Source: Rickettsiales bacterium UBA4270 (GTDB lineage: Bacteria; Pseudomonadota; Alphaproteobacteria; Rickettsiales; Deianiraeaceae). Taken from it: a stretch of 64,000 nt of DNA. The stretch spans positions 37,643 to 101,642 of the forward strand of contig DGWA01000004.1 of NCBI GenBank assembly GCA_002395105.1, given 5' to 3'. The notes beneath the pieces are model-generated. The model searched no databases. It worked only from the letters and a program-made list of their open reading frames with translations, and was not told the DNA's origin. The translations under genes were made by a program, and so were the position numbers. This document shows, piece by piece, positions 7,970-16,855 of this stretch. The number at the start of each line of letters is the position of its first letter. Position 1 is the first letter of the stretch.

Positions 7970-9619
7970 TTAAAAAACAACTCTTAATCCAAACATTATA
8001 ACATAACCTCTATTAACTGGTGCTTTGTAGACCGTGTTGTTATTCGACAAAATTTGCACATTCTGTGTATGAAATATATATCCAACATATTCTGCATACG
8101 GTTGAACACGTAAATAACCCAAATTTAATGTCTTAAAGTCAGTTCCGATAGACCAAACATCTAGTTTATATCCTGAAAAACTACTGCACATATAAGTTGC
8201 ACCAAAACGGACAATACCATAATCTGCACCAATACCAATTGTATGATAGTATGATTTTTTTGTTTTATTTACAGAAGTGTATTTTCCATCTTGAACAATC
8301 ATGTACTTATTTAATAAACTATTTCCCCAATCACCATATGAATATGCAATCGAATAATTTTTATAAAAAATTTGCGCTCCAATTGCGTAAGCATTAAGGT
8401 TATAACGATCATAATAAGATACATTAGACAAAACAGATGTTTGTTGCCGCGAACCTCCTGTATTTGTATATTTTAACGGCGAGCTCTCCCCATATTCGTA
8501 TGTAGCAGATAAAGCAATGCCAAGACCATAACGATCAAATTGTTTACGATAATCTAAACCAATACTTGTATAATTTTTTACAAAACCACCACTTAAATTT
8601 GAATTTTTTTGCACATCACGATTTATTGCATGAGTAATAAAACCAGTATTTGCCGTTGTTGGAGAATAGCTTAAACCAAAACTAAAACCATTTATTCTTT
8701 TTGAGTATAAAGAAATTTTATTGCTATATGCACCTTGAGTTGGAAATCCTTGAGCTAATGAACCATTTATTTGATTGTTTCCATTGATAAAATTATTACC
8801 TGAAATTGTATTAATGTTTACAGAATGATTTGACGTAAAACCAGCTTCATTTGGTAATGTAGGATATAGTATATAAACTGGAGAAAAAGCATTTAAGGCA
8901 CCAATACTTTCTGTATTCAACCCAGATGTATTAAACATAGGGAAAGAAACATATTTCCACCAAGTTCCATAAATACCACCTGCTCCGCTTGCTATTTTTT
9001 GCGAATCAACTCTCATTTTAGAGCCAGCACTGTTAACGGAACCGATTTGAAATTGTAAATATTTTGTCTTAACATATACATATTCTTGAGATGCAAATCT
9101 TGGATCAACGTTTTTAGATGCGTTAAAAAATGGTTGAGATATTTTAAATCCGACAGAAAATATTTTTTTACGTTCTTCATTATCTACCGTATAATAGTTA
9201 AACTCTGGATTTATATCTATCTTTCCAAGTAAATTCAATGCATTGTGACCATCCTGCATTATGTGACTATTTTTCATTTCAGAAAAATTCCTATGCAAAC
9301 CATTTGGCAAAACATCTCTTTCATACTCATTTGATTGCTTTGTGTAAAAATACTGAATATCATTTAATCCGTTTATGTTAATATCTATCTTATAGTCATT
9401 TTTTTTAATATGTGTATCATTCTTTTTTTCTGTAATTTTATTATCATATTTTTTATCATTTTGTTTTTTATTTTTTTTTGCACGATTATTAATCTTACTA
9501 GATTTAATATTTTTTGAATTAGTTGGTTTATAATTTTCTGCATTAGCAAAATATACAGCCAAAGATATAATTAAAATGAAATTAAAAATAGTAATTTTTA
9601 TTTTTTTGAATAAATCCAT
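7970..9619 (-). CDS. Porin-like outer-membrane protein
   Basis: The product (about 549 residues) has a signal peptide (FNFILIISLAVYFANA) and a Lys/Asn-rich linker to about residue 75. A large barrel follows, with many amphipathic strands, such as ISLYSKRINGFSFGLSYS, YGLGIALSATYEYG and HTIGIGADYGIVRFGATY, and ends in VIMFGLRVVF with a terminal Phe as in porins. It resembles general porins of Gram-negative bacteria. The ATG at 9619 is preferred over one at 9640 because the latter overlaps the upstream gene and precedes the signal peptide by 7 residues. Confidence 0.8.
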   Translation of the reverse strand: MDLFKKIKITIFNFILIISLAVYFANAENYKPTNSKNIKSSKINNRAKKNKKQNDKKYDNKITEKKNDTHIKKNDYKIDININGLNDIQYFYTKQSNEYERDVLPNGLHRNFSEMKNSHIMQDGHNALNLLGKIDINPEFNYYTVDNEERKKIFSVGFKISQPFFNASKNVDPRFASQEYVYVKTKYLQFQIGSVNSAGSKMRVDSQKIASGAGGIYGTWWKYVSFPMFNTSGLNTESIGALNAFSPVYILYPTLPNEAGFTSNHSVNINTISGNNFINGNNQINGSLAQGFPTQGAYSNKISLYSKRINGFSFGLSYSPTTANTGFITHAINRDVQKNSNLSGGFVKNYTSIGLDYRKQFDRYGLGIALSATYEYGESSPLKYTNTGGSRQQTSVLSNVSYYDRYNLNAYAIGAQIFYKNYSIAYSYGDWGNSLLNKYMIVQDGKYTSVNKTKKSYYHTIGIGADYGIVRFGATYMCSSFSGYKLDVWSIGTDFKTLNLGYLRVQPYAEYVGYIFHTQNVQILSNNNTVYKAPVNRGYVIMFGLRVVF

Positions 9620-9623
9620 ATAC

Positions 9624-10166
9624 TTATTTAGCAATTGCATTTACATAATAGCCATAAGGCACAGAACTAAACAAGTCATCAAAAAGCATTTGTTCGAGAG
9701 TTAAATAAGCCATTACACGTGTACGATGTGTTGTTATATTATTTTTATCAACTAAACTATGATCTACTATAGTTTTTTTTTCCGCTTCCAAAGCATCCAT
9801 CTGGTTAAAATCATCATCATTTCCAGCTATGTATTTATTGTTTATTTCGTTTCCAGTAGTTTGATTAACAAAAACATCCCATTCTTCTCCTGTTTGAAAA
9901 TCATCTCCAACTATATTAGCAAAACCATCGTCAAATAACATTTTATATTCTTCTTTTTCATCTTGCGGAAAATCTGGAATATTTGCAGGCTTTGGACCAG
10001 TTTTTAAAATACTGTCATTGCTATTATTATTTTGTTTGTTATTAACTGTTTTTTTCGTATTAGTAGGAATATTAACATTACTACTGCTATCAACACCTAC
10101 CAAAGAATAAACGGAACTGCTATTAATTAAAAAACAAAATAATATTGTAAGCAATAAAAAACGCAT
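9624..10166 (-). CDS. Unknown acidic exported protein
   Basis: I do not recognise a family. The 180-residue product has a signal peptide (MRFLLLTILFCFLINSSSVY) followed by an Asn/Lys-rich stretch and an acidic domain with many Asp/Glu (for example DDGFANIVGDDFQTGEEWD), ending VPYGYYVNAIAK. It is directly upstream of the porin-like gene on the same strand, 4 bases apart, so the pair is probably one operon and the protein may act with the porin in the periplasm. Confidence 0.65.
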   Translation of the reverse strand: MRFLLLTILFCFLINSSSVYSLVGVDSSSNVNIPTNTKKTVNNKQNNNSNDSILKTGPKPANIPDFPQDEKEEYKMLFDDGFANIVGDDFQTGEEWDVFVNQTTGNEINNKYIAGNDDDFNQMDALEAEKKTIVDHSLVDKNNITTHRTRVMAYLTLEQMLFDDLFSSVPYGYYVNAIAK

Positions 10167-10241
10167 GTTTTATATATGAAAAATAAAAAATAAAAAACAA
10201 TAAAAATTGCAATAAATCAAGCTAAAATAGGAAAATAATAC

Positions 10242-10270
10242 TTGCAATTTATTTTTCAAAAATCTACTAT
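10242..10270 (+). promoter_or_regulatory. Promoter candidate for tRNA-Asn
   Basis: TTGCAA (10242-10247) and TACTAT (10265-10270) are 17 bases apart, and the mature tRNA begins 11 bases after the -10 box. The arrangement fits a tRNA promoter. Confidence 0.55.
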
Positions 10271-10280
10271 ATTCGTGTAT

Positions 10281-10352
10281 TCCGCAGTAGCTCAGTGGTA
10301 GAGCAGCTGGCTGTTAACCAGTTGGTCGTAGGTTCGAATCCTACCTGCGGAG
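10281..10352 (+). tRNA. tRNA-Asn (GTT)
   Basis: Acceptor TCCGCAG (10281-10287) pairs with CTGCGGA (10345-10351). The anticodon stem GCTGG/CCAGT carries loop CTGTTAA with GTT at 10313-10315, and the T-loop is TTCGAATC. The discriminator is G10352 and CCA is not encoded. Confidence 0.96.
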
Positions 10353-10407
10353 CGTTGTAATTTAATAGACTAAAAAATAAATCTCTTCAAGATTTGATAG
10401 ATAACTT

Positions 10408-11088
10408 ATGAAGAATAAAAAAAGTAGAATATATTCAAGTTTTGAAGATTTTTGTTCTGATTTTAATTTAAAAAATATTAAAAATTTAAATGATTTTGAA
10501 GAAGCAATGACACATTCTTCTGTGTCTAAAAAAAAAAATTATGAAAGAATGGAGTTTTTAGGTGATGCAATTCTTAATTTTTGTATTTCACGTATGATTT
10601 TTGAAAAAAATAAAAATGATACAGAAGGAAATCTAAGTAAAAAAAAATCATTTTTATGTTCAAGACAGGTATGTAAAATTGTAGCAAAGAATATCAAACT
10701 CGATAGTCAAGTCATAAAATCAAAAAATGTTAACATAGAAACTATTATAGCAGATATTGTTGAAAGTTTATTGTGTCTAATATATTATAATTTTGGAATT
10801 GATAAAACATATGAAATAGTTAAATCTTTATTTAGTGAATACTTAAATTCTCCTAAAATATTGGATCAAAAAACACGTTTGCAAGAAATAACTCAAAAAC
10901 AATTTAAACAATTACCTGTATATTCATTAATTTCAAAAGAAGGAAGTGAACATGAACCAGTATTCAAAATATCAATATCTTGTGGAGATCTTTATGCTGA
11001 AGGAGTTGGCAATAGTAAAAAAAAAGCAGAAAAACAAGCAGCAGAAAAAATGTTGTCATTACTTGATGAAAAAAATAATAAAAATTAA
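10408..11088 (+). CDS. rnc: Ribonuclease III
   Basis: RNase III cleaves double-stranded RNA in rRNA and mRNA processing. The catalytic domain carries the signature ERMEFLGDAILNF (about residues 46-58) and ADIVESLLCLIYY with the second metal-binding Asp and Glu. A double-stranded-RNA-binding domain follows in the last 70 residues, ending with SKKKAEKQAAEKMLSLL. The 226-residue length is normal. It ends base-to-base against the convergent fmt gene. No lepB or era lies next to it on the same strand, although era is close by on the other strand. Confidence 0.96.
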   Translation: MKNKKSRIYSSFEDFCSDFNLKNIKNLNDFEEAMTHSSVSKKKNYERMEFLGDAILNFCISRMIFEKNKNDTEGNLSKKKSFLCSRQVCKIVAKNIKLDSQVIKSKNVNIETIIADIVESLLCLIYYNFGIDKTYEIVKSLFSEYLNSPKILDQKTRLQEITQKQFKQLPVYSLISKEGSEHEPVFKISISCGDLYAEGVGNSKKKAEKQAAEKMLSLLDEKNNKN

Positions 11089-12024
11089 TTAATTCAAACC
11101 ATTAAGATAATCCTTTAACTGCATTGGTTTTTTACCTTCTTTTTGAACTAAAATTGGTTTAATTGTCCCATTTTTAAAAAAAATAAAACCACTTTTTCTG
11201 TCAAATCCATAAACTGAATTGCTACATTTTTCCATGTCGCATGAAATTATTTTTATACGCTGATTATTAAATACAAAATAGCAACAACCACAATTATTAA
11301 ATGCACGAATTTTATTAAAAACATACTCCGCATCAGTATCTTTATTACTTAAATCTATTAAAAGTTCACTTTTATCTATCTTATTAGCATAAGTATATTC
11401 ACCATTTTGTTTTGTAAATTTTATTTCATTTTTTTTACATTTTTTTATTGTATCAAGCATTAGTTCTCCTCCTATATTAGCTATATCTGGAATTATATCT
11501 CTTGCAGTTTTATCTTTACCAAATACATATCGTCTTCTAAGCGCTATATCACCAGTGTCAAGACCTACATCGACCTTCATTATACATATATCAATATCAC
11601 TTTCACCAGCCTCAATTGCTCTTTCTATTGGTGCCGCGCCTCGATATTTTGGCAAACTAGATGGATGTAAATTTAGTATTTCAAATTTTGGTAAATAAAT
11701 AATTTCTTTTGTAATTATTTTTCCATAAGCAACAACAACTATAAAATCTAAATTTTGTTGTTTTAACGTATATAATAAATCATAGTTGTTTTTCAATGTT
11801 TTTGGTGTCATTATTTTATCAGGTGAAAAACCATTATTTATAGCAAAATCATAAACAACATTGTTAGACATTTTTTTTCCTCTATTTTTTTCTGCAGGCG
11901 GTAATGTTATAATATTTTTAATATCAATATCTTCGTCATTTAGTAAAAACTTCAACGTCGGTATAGAAAAATCACTTGAACCAAAGAAAGCAACATTGAT
12001 TTTTTCATTACAAAAAGATGACAT
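11089..12024 (-). CDS. fmt: Methionyl-tRNA formyltransferase
   Basis: Fmt formylates initiator Met-tRNA using 10-formyl-tetrahydrofolate. The sequence has VAFFGSSDFSIPTL at the start, the catalytic stretch NLHPSSLPKYRGAAPI with Asn and His, and the DVGLDTGDIA segment with the catalytic Asp. The 311-residue length is normal, with a C-terminal domain for the tRNA. No def gene is adjacent; era follows upstream on the same strand with a 2-base gap, so the two are probably co-transcribed. Confidence 0.97.
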   Translation of the reverse strand: MSSFCNEKINVAFFGSSDFSIPTLKFLLNDEDIDIKNIITLPPAEKNRGKKMSNNVVYDFAINNGFSPDKIMTPKTLKNNYDLLYTLKQQNLDFIVVVAYGKIITKEIIYLPKFEILNLHPSSLPKYRGAAPIERAIEAGESDIDICIMKVDVGLDTGDIALRRRYVFGKDKTARDIIPDIANIGGELMLDTIKKCKKNEIKFTKQNGEYTYANKIDKSELLIDLSNKDTDAEYVFNKIRAFNNCGCCYFVFNNQRIKIISCDMEKCSNSVYGFDRKSGFIFFKNGTIKPILVQKEGKKPMQLKDYLNGLN

Positions 12025-12026
12025 AT

Positions 12027-12872
12027 TTATAATTTTATAAAAAGTTTTAAATTAACACTTTTATCAAGCAATTTTTCAAGATTTAAAGATGCTTTACGTA
12101 TAATTTTTTTTAAATTACAACCATTAGAGCCTAAAATAATTTTTTTATGATTTGGTTTACCTACTTTTACAACAACTGAAATCGCAACATCTTTCTCGTT
12201 ATCCTCAAAAAATTCTGTCTCACAAGACAACATATAAGGTATTTCTTTTGATAAAAGGATAAATAACTGTTCGCGCACAAATTCCGATGCTAAAAAATCA
12301 CTGTCCTTATCTGTTATAGCATCTTCATCATACATCCATTCTCCATAATGAGCAAGGTTAAATAAATACTTTAATAATTCATTACAACCCTTTCCTGTTA
12401 GTGCCGAAAGTGAAAATATATCAATAAAACGACCTGTTTTTGATAATTTTTCTGCAAGTAAAATTTTTTCATCCATTGATAAAAGATCCGATTTATTAAT
12501 AATAGCAAGCATTGGTATTTTATTTTTTGATGTTTTTTCGAGTATTTTTTTAGTTGAACTATCTAAACCTTTTTTGGCATCAATTATTAAGCAAATTAAC
12601 TCTGCGTCGCAAAAACCACGCCAAGCTTCTTTAACTATTTGTTTTTCAAGATCTGAATGTTTAGGACAAAAAATACCAGGAGTGTCTATAAAAACAATTT
12701 GCGTATCATCCTTTGTTAAAATACCTCTTATGTTAAATCTTGTAGTTTGTGGTTTTGGCGAACAAATTGCTAATTTACAATTTATAAGTCTATTTAATAA
12801 AGTAGATTTTCCAACATTCGGAACACCACAGAATGTTATAGTGATAGTTTTATATTTTCGTTTTTCTTGCAT
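12027..12872 (-). CDS. era: GTPase Era
   Basis: Era is a GTPase that binds the 3' end of 16S rRNA in small-subunit maturation. The G motifs are present: GVPNVGKST (about residues 15-23), the G3 motif DTPG and the G4 motif NKSD. The C-terminal KH domain includes KKIILGSNGCNLKKI. At 281 residues it is slightly shorter than the E. coli protein. Its start overlaps the 3' end of the upstream peptidase gene by 37 bases in another frame. Confidence 0.96.
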   Translation of the reverse strand: MQEKRKYKTITITFCGVPNVGKSTLLNRLINCKLAICSPKPQTTRFNIRGILTKDDTQIVFIDTPGIFCPKHSDLEKQIVKEAWRGFCDAELICLIIDAKKGLDSSTKKILEKTSKNKIPMLAIINKSDLLSMDEKILLAEKLSKTGRFIDIFSLSALTGKGCNELLKYLFNLAHYGEWMYDEDAITDKDSDFLASEFVREQLFILLSKEIPYMLSCETEFFEDNEKDVAISVVVKVGKPNHKKIILGSNGCNLKKIIRKASLNLEKLLDKSVNLKLFIKL

Positions 12873-13792
12873 ATATTTTTTATAACATCAAAAAATACAA
12901 TCTTATTTTCTGAATTGTCGTTGTTATACTGCTCTTCAAGAATAATATTATTTTCATCAGCCATTTCCGACAAAGATTTATCGTTATTTTGTAAACATTC
13001 TATATGTTGATTAAATATCTTTTTAGCATCTTCTTTATTTGCATTAATTAACAATTCAGCAAATTTTCTATTTGAAACTTGAAAATGTTGATAATCTATT
13101 GGATAATCCCAATAACCTCCCCATACATCAAAACCATGTTTTCTAAATATGGCAATAATTTTATCATCAACTTTACCAAAACCATCTGGTTTATTTGGTC
13201 TTTTTATTTTTCTATTTAAATACATAACACCATCTTTTGGAACAACATTTATAATTTTTCGCTTTTCGTTATCTATAAAAATACAAGGATTTTGTAATAC
13301 ATTAATATCTATTGCAGTTCCAAATGAATGTAAAGACAACCTTTTTGTATGCTCTATGTTTCTACAAGAAAAAGAACCTGTAAAATTATCAGCGAACTCC
13401 TCATTTGTTTCAACTTTATTTAAGCCAAAAAAACCAAAAAATTTTACTGGTTTTATTGTTCTACCCATTTTTGGGTCAATTTTTGCAATTGGAAATTTAA
13501 TCTGTTTTAAATCATTAAAAATTTTTACTACACTATCTGCTAAAACATCTTGAACGACCATTACTCCGTCGCTTAATAAATTCCCATTAAAATCATAGTA
13601 CTCGATGTTCTTAATAACAGCATATCTATCTATATATTGATCACAAATATTTCTATAAACTTTATATTTTGTTAATTCTTGTAATAACTGTGTTTCGTTT
13701 GATAATGGTGAAATAACAACATTTGCATTAGCAACTTTTTCAAATACAAACAATGAAGATATTAAAAATAATATTTTACTAAACATACTCAT
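12836..13792 (-). CDS. M15-family peptidase, exported
   Basis: The product (318 residues) begins with a signal peptide (FLISSLFVFEKVANA) and contains the metal-binding pattern of M15 D-Ala-D-Ala carboxypeptidases or L-Ala-D-Glu endopeptidases: SLHSFGTAIDIN (His and Asp) and WGGYWDYPIDYQHFQ (final His). It most likely trims peptidoglycan peptides in the periplasm. It follows mraY on the same strand with a 1-base gap. The C-terminal 60 residues are hydrophilic and of unknown role. The exact cleavage specificity cannot be told. Confidence 0.85.
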   Translation of the reverse strand: MSMFSKILFLISSLFVFEKVANANVVISPLSNETQLLQELTKYKVYRNICDQYIDRYAVIKNIEYYDFNGNLLSDGVMVVQDVLADSVVKIFNDLKQIKFPIAKIDPKMGRTIKPVKFFGFFGLNKVETNEEFADNFTGSFSCRNIEHTKRLSLHSFGTAIDINVLQNPCIFIDNEKRKIINVVPKDGVMYLNRKIKRPNKPDGFGKVDDKIIAIFRKHGFDVWGGYWDYPIDYQHFQVSNRKFAELLINANKEDAKKIFNQHIECLQNNDKSLSEMADENNIILEEQYNNDNSENKIVFFDVIKNICKKNENIKLSL

Positions 13793-13793
13793 A

Positions 13794-14888
13794 CTATCTA
13801 ATTTTTAAACTAGCTAAACCAATAAGCGCAAATAAAAGCGAAATTATCCAAAATCTTACAACAACCTGAGTTTCGGACCAACCACTTTTTTCAAAATGAT
13901 GATGCAATGGTGCCATCTTAAATATTCTTTTTTTTCCATGACTAATTTTAAAAGACATAACTTGTAAAATAACAGATAAAGTTTCAATCACAAATAGACC
14001 ACCAACTATGGCAAGTAAAAATTCACATTTTAGTATAACTGCCGCAACACCTATCGTTCCGCCAAGAGAAAGACTCCCTGTATCACCCATAAAAATTTGA
14101 GCTGGTTTTACATTGTACCATAAAAAACCTATTGAAGCACCTATTGTAGCACTAATAAATACACAAATTTCCTGTACACCAAACTGATAATTAAATAACA
14201 AATATTTAGAATATATTGCATTTCCTATTATGTAAGCAAATACTGAAAATACTGCATTTGTTATTATTACTGGTATTATAGCTAAACCATCAAGACCATC
14301 TGTAATATTAACAGCATTACTTGAACCAATAATTACAAAAATACGTAATAAAGTATAAAACACTCCAATTTCAAGAAAAAAATGACGAAAAAATGGAAAA
14401 GTAAGCGTTTTTGAATAAAAAGTACTACTTACATATTTATTCAAATACAAAACTACGATTATAGCGATAATACATTGAAAAAATAGCTTTGTTTTTCCAC
14501 AAATCCCATCTGTATTTTTTTTGTGTACTTTTCTATAATCATCAATAAAACCAATTATACCAAAAGCAACCATTGATATCATCATTACAACAACATAGTT
14601 ATTTTTTAAATCTGAAAACAATAAAGTTGATAAAACAGTTGATAAAATTATCATTACTCCTCCTGTAGTTGGGGTTCCTTTTTTTAAAATATGCGATGGT
14701 AAATATTTTTCACGAATAGGTTGGCCTGCACTTTGCCATTTATGACTAAAAGAAATATATTTTGGCATACAGATGAACATCAATAGAAAAGCAAAAACAA
14801 TTGCAAAACCACAACGAAAAGTTATATAGCTAAATAAATGAAAAAAACCATTTACATTTGAAAAATACTCACTAAATAACGTAAACAT
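13794..14888 (-). CDS. mraY: Phospho-MurNAc-pentapeptide transferase MraY
   Basis: MraY makes lipid I from UDP-MurNAc-pentapeptide and undecaprenyl phosphate in the inner membrane. The 364-residue polytopic product has the family motifs TPTTGGVMII, GFIDDYRK, NITDGLDGLAI (the DGxDG catalytic element), FMGDTGSL and MAPLHHHFEKSGW. Its usual mur/fts neighbours are absent; it sits between rseP and the M15 peptidase, both also envelope genes. Gaps are only 1 base on each side. Confidence 0.98.
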   Translation of the reverse strand: MFTLFSEYFSNVNGFFHLFSYITFRCGFAIVFAFLLMFICMPKYISFSHKWQSAGQPIREKYLPSHILKKGTPTTGGVMIILSTVLSTLLFSDLKNNYVVVMMISMVAFGIIGFIDDYRKVHKKNTDGICGKTKLFFQCIIAIIVVLYLNKYVSSTFYSKTLTFPFFRHFFLEIGVFYTLLRIFVIIGSSNAVNITDGLDGLAIIPVIITNAVFSVFAYIIGNAIYSKYLLFNYQFGVQEICVFISATIGASIGFLWYNVKPAQIFMGDTGSLSLGGTIGVAAVILKCEFLLAIVGGLFVIETLSVILQVMSFKISHGKKRIFKMAPLHHHFEKSGWSETQVVVRFWIISLLFALIGLASLKIR

Positions 14889-14889
14889 A

Positions 14890-15945
14890 CTATCTTCTCA
14901 AAAACAAATCATTAATAATTCCAATTCCCATAAGCAAAGCAATACAGCTAAAGCCAACAAAAACAAAAACTGCATACGCAAAATTAGAAAACCTTCTTCT
15001 TGTTATAAATTCAATAAAGTTAACAAAAATATGACCTCCGTCAAGTAATGGAATTGGTAGTAAATTCAAAGCACCAAGACTAACTGAAATTAATGCTATA
15101 AAATATAATAAAGACCAAAATCCATCCTTTCCTGCTTTTGCGCTTTCTTTTGCTATTGTTATAGGGCCACCAATATTTTTAAATCCATTTTGATGTACAA
15201 CCATATTCCAGATAGATTGTATTGTCTTATTAACTATATCAAAAGTCATTTTACAACTTTCATGCATAGCATCAAGCATTGATGTTTTTATGTATTTAAT
15301 TTTACCTCCAGAAATACCAAAAACATCGCCTTTTTTATATTTAGCGTCTAATGTTAGTTTTTTACTATTTCTTAATAACTCTATTTTAATCATATCAGAG
15401 TTATTTCGTGATATACAAAAACGTACATCATTAAAAGTAGAAATTTTGCAGTCATTAACTGATTTTATCCTATCACCAACAATAATTCCAGCTTTTTCAG
15501 CATAGCTATCTTTTAAGACTTTCCCAACAATCGGTTCAAAAATTGGTTTACCGTTAAAACTAAAGACGACAAAAAATAACACAACAGCCAAAACAAAATT
15601 CATAAAAGGACCAGCAAAAGCCACGGCAATTTTCTTTAAAGGATGTTTATAAATTAGCGCATATTTTAACTCATCTTCACTTGGATTGTCGCTATAGCCT
15701 CCAAAACTTGTAGCATTATCATCTCCATACATTTTTACATACCCACCGATTGGAAAACAACAAAACTTCCACAAAACACCATCTCTGTCCTTAAAACCAA
15801 ATATCTTTTGTCCCATTCCTATTGCAAATTCTTCTATCTTAACACCACATTTTTTAGCAACATAAAAATGACCATACTCATGAATAAAAACAACAACAAC
15901 AAGTACGATTATAAAATACAATAATGTTTGTAAAATAGAAAACAT
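14890..15945 (-). CDS. rseP: Site-2 protease RseP
   Basis: RseP is an inner-membrane zinc metalloprotease that cleaves anti-sigma factors and remnant signal peptides. The product has the active-site motif HEYGH in the first membrane helix, a PDZ domain (about residues 120-190) and the second metal-site motif LLPIPLLDGGHIF. The start at 15945 (MFSILQTLLYF) is chosen over an upstream one at 16032 because it puts the first helix at the N-terminus as in the family. It has one PDZ domain, not the two of E. coli, as in most alphaproteobacteria. Confidence 0.95.
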   Translation of the reverse strand: MFSILQTLLYFIIVLVVVVFIHEYGHFYVAKKCGVKIEEFAIGMGQKIFGFKDRDGVLWKFCCFPIGGYVKMYGDDNATSFGGYSDNPSEDELKYALIYKHPLKKIAVAFAGPFMNFVLAVVLFFVVFSFNGKPIFEPIVGKVLKDSYAEKAGIIVGDRIKSVNDCKISTFNDVRFCISRNNSDMIKIELLRNSKKLTLDAKYKKGDVFGISGGKIKYIKTSMLDAMHESCKMTFDIVNKTIQSIWNMVVHQNGFKNIGGPITIAKESAKAGKDGFWSLLYFIALISVSLGALNLLPIPLLDGGHIFVNFIEFITRRRFSNFAYAVFVFVGFSCIALLMGIGIINDLFLRR

Positions 15946-16062
15946 ATAACAATGTTTTTTTATATTTATTTTATAAATCAAGATTTTTTTAAAGAATTTA
16001 AAAAAAATATAAACTTGCAAATTAATATACAATTTTTATTTTTCTATGTTAAATATCAAGAC

Positions 16063-16782
16063 ATGAAAAAAACAACATTAAAATCGTATTTAAAAAGTTT
16101 ACTTAAATTAAAAAATGGACTTTTAGTCTCATCTAAAAAAGAGAGACACAAAGAAAATATAAGAAAAATGTTTCATTTATGCGGTATTATAATACCTTGT
16201 ATGGTACTTTTTTTTACTCAAAAGAATGCAATTATTTTATTGATATTAATATTAATACCAACTTTGATAGCTGACTATAATAATTTTGCTTTAATTCTTA
16301 AAAAATTTAAGTATCTAAATTTAATACTTAAACTATTCCGCGAAGAAGAGTTGATAAAAGGTAAGCTCAGTGGTTTTTCTTGGCTATTGCTTGGTATATT
16401 ATTAACAATACCTGTTTTCGATAAGCAACTTATTGCTTTATCAATTATGGTTTTAGTAATTAGCGACGCATCCGCTGCGCTTATCGGAAAAAACTTTGGA
16501 AGAATAAAAATATGCGACCCAAAAACACTTGAAGGAACTATAGCATTTATAATTTCAGGTATCATTACATCAATTTTGTTTATTAAATATGTTTTACAAT
16601 CACAATACATGATTGATGTTTTCAAAATTGAACAAATGAAATTTAATTCAGCATATGTACTTATTTCCATACTATTTACTTCAATAACAGAGCTCGTAGC
16701 TAAAAAAATAGAAATTAATGATAATTTTGCAGTACCTATTTCGTTCTGTTTAATATATAAAATACTTACAATTTTGTTTTAA
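16063..16782 (+). CDS. Dgk1/dolichol-kinase-like CTP-dependent kinase or phosphatidate cytidylyltransferase
   Basis: The product (about 239 residues) is a polytopic membrane protein with FSWLLLGILLTI, then ISDASAALIGKNFGRIKI and KTLEGTIAFIISG, motifs of the CTP-transferase family that includes CdsA, SEC59 dolichol kinase and Dgk1 diacylglycerol kinase. The ASAALIGKNFGR and KTLEGT pattern fits the Dgk1/dolichol-kinase branch better than classic CdsA. It starts head-to-head with rseP, a gene that often neighbours cdsA. The ATG at 16063 is chosen because an upstream ATG overlaps the rseP leader and adds a hydrophobic, non-conserved tail. The substrate is unknown. Confidence 0.75.
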   Translation: MKKTTLKSYLKSLLKLKNGLLVSSKKERHKENIRKMFHLCGIIIPCMVLFFTQKNAIILLILILIPTLIADYNNFALILKKFKYLNLILKLFREEELIKGKLSGFSWLLLGILLTIPVFDKQLIALSIMVLVISDASAALIGKNFGRIKICDPKTLEGTIAFIISGIITSILFIKYVLQSQYMIDVFKIEQMKFNSAYVLISILFTSITELVAKKIEINDNFAVPISFCLIYKILTILF

Positions 16783-16794
16783 TCATTTTTTTAC

Positions 16795-16824
16795 TTTACA
16801 ATAAAAAAAATACTATGTTATAGT
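16795..16824 (+). promoter_or_regulatory. Promoter candidate for uvrA
   Basis: TTTACA (16795-16800) and TATAGT (16819-16824) lie 18 bases apart, each one base off consensus, about 30 bases ahead of the uvrA ATG at 16856. No LexA box was recognised nearby. Confidence 0.5.
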
Positions 16825-16855
16825 GTTCAATGCAATAGTTAAATCTTTAAATTAA

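Noticed and set aside
15946..16032. Longer start for rseP
   Set aside because: The additional 29 residues are not conserved and would overlap the divergent gene's leader.
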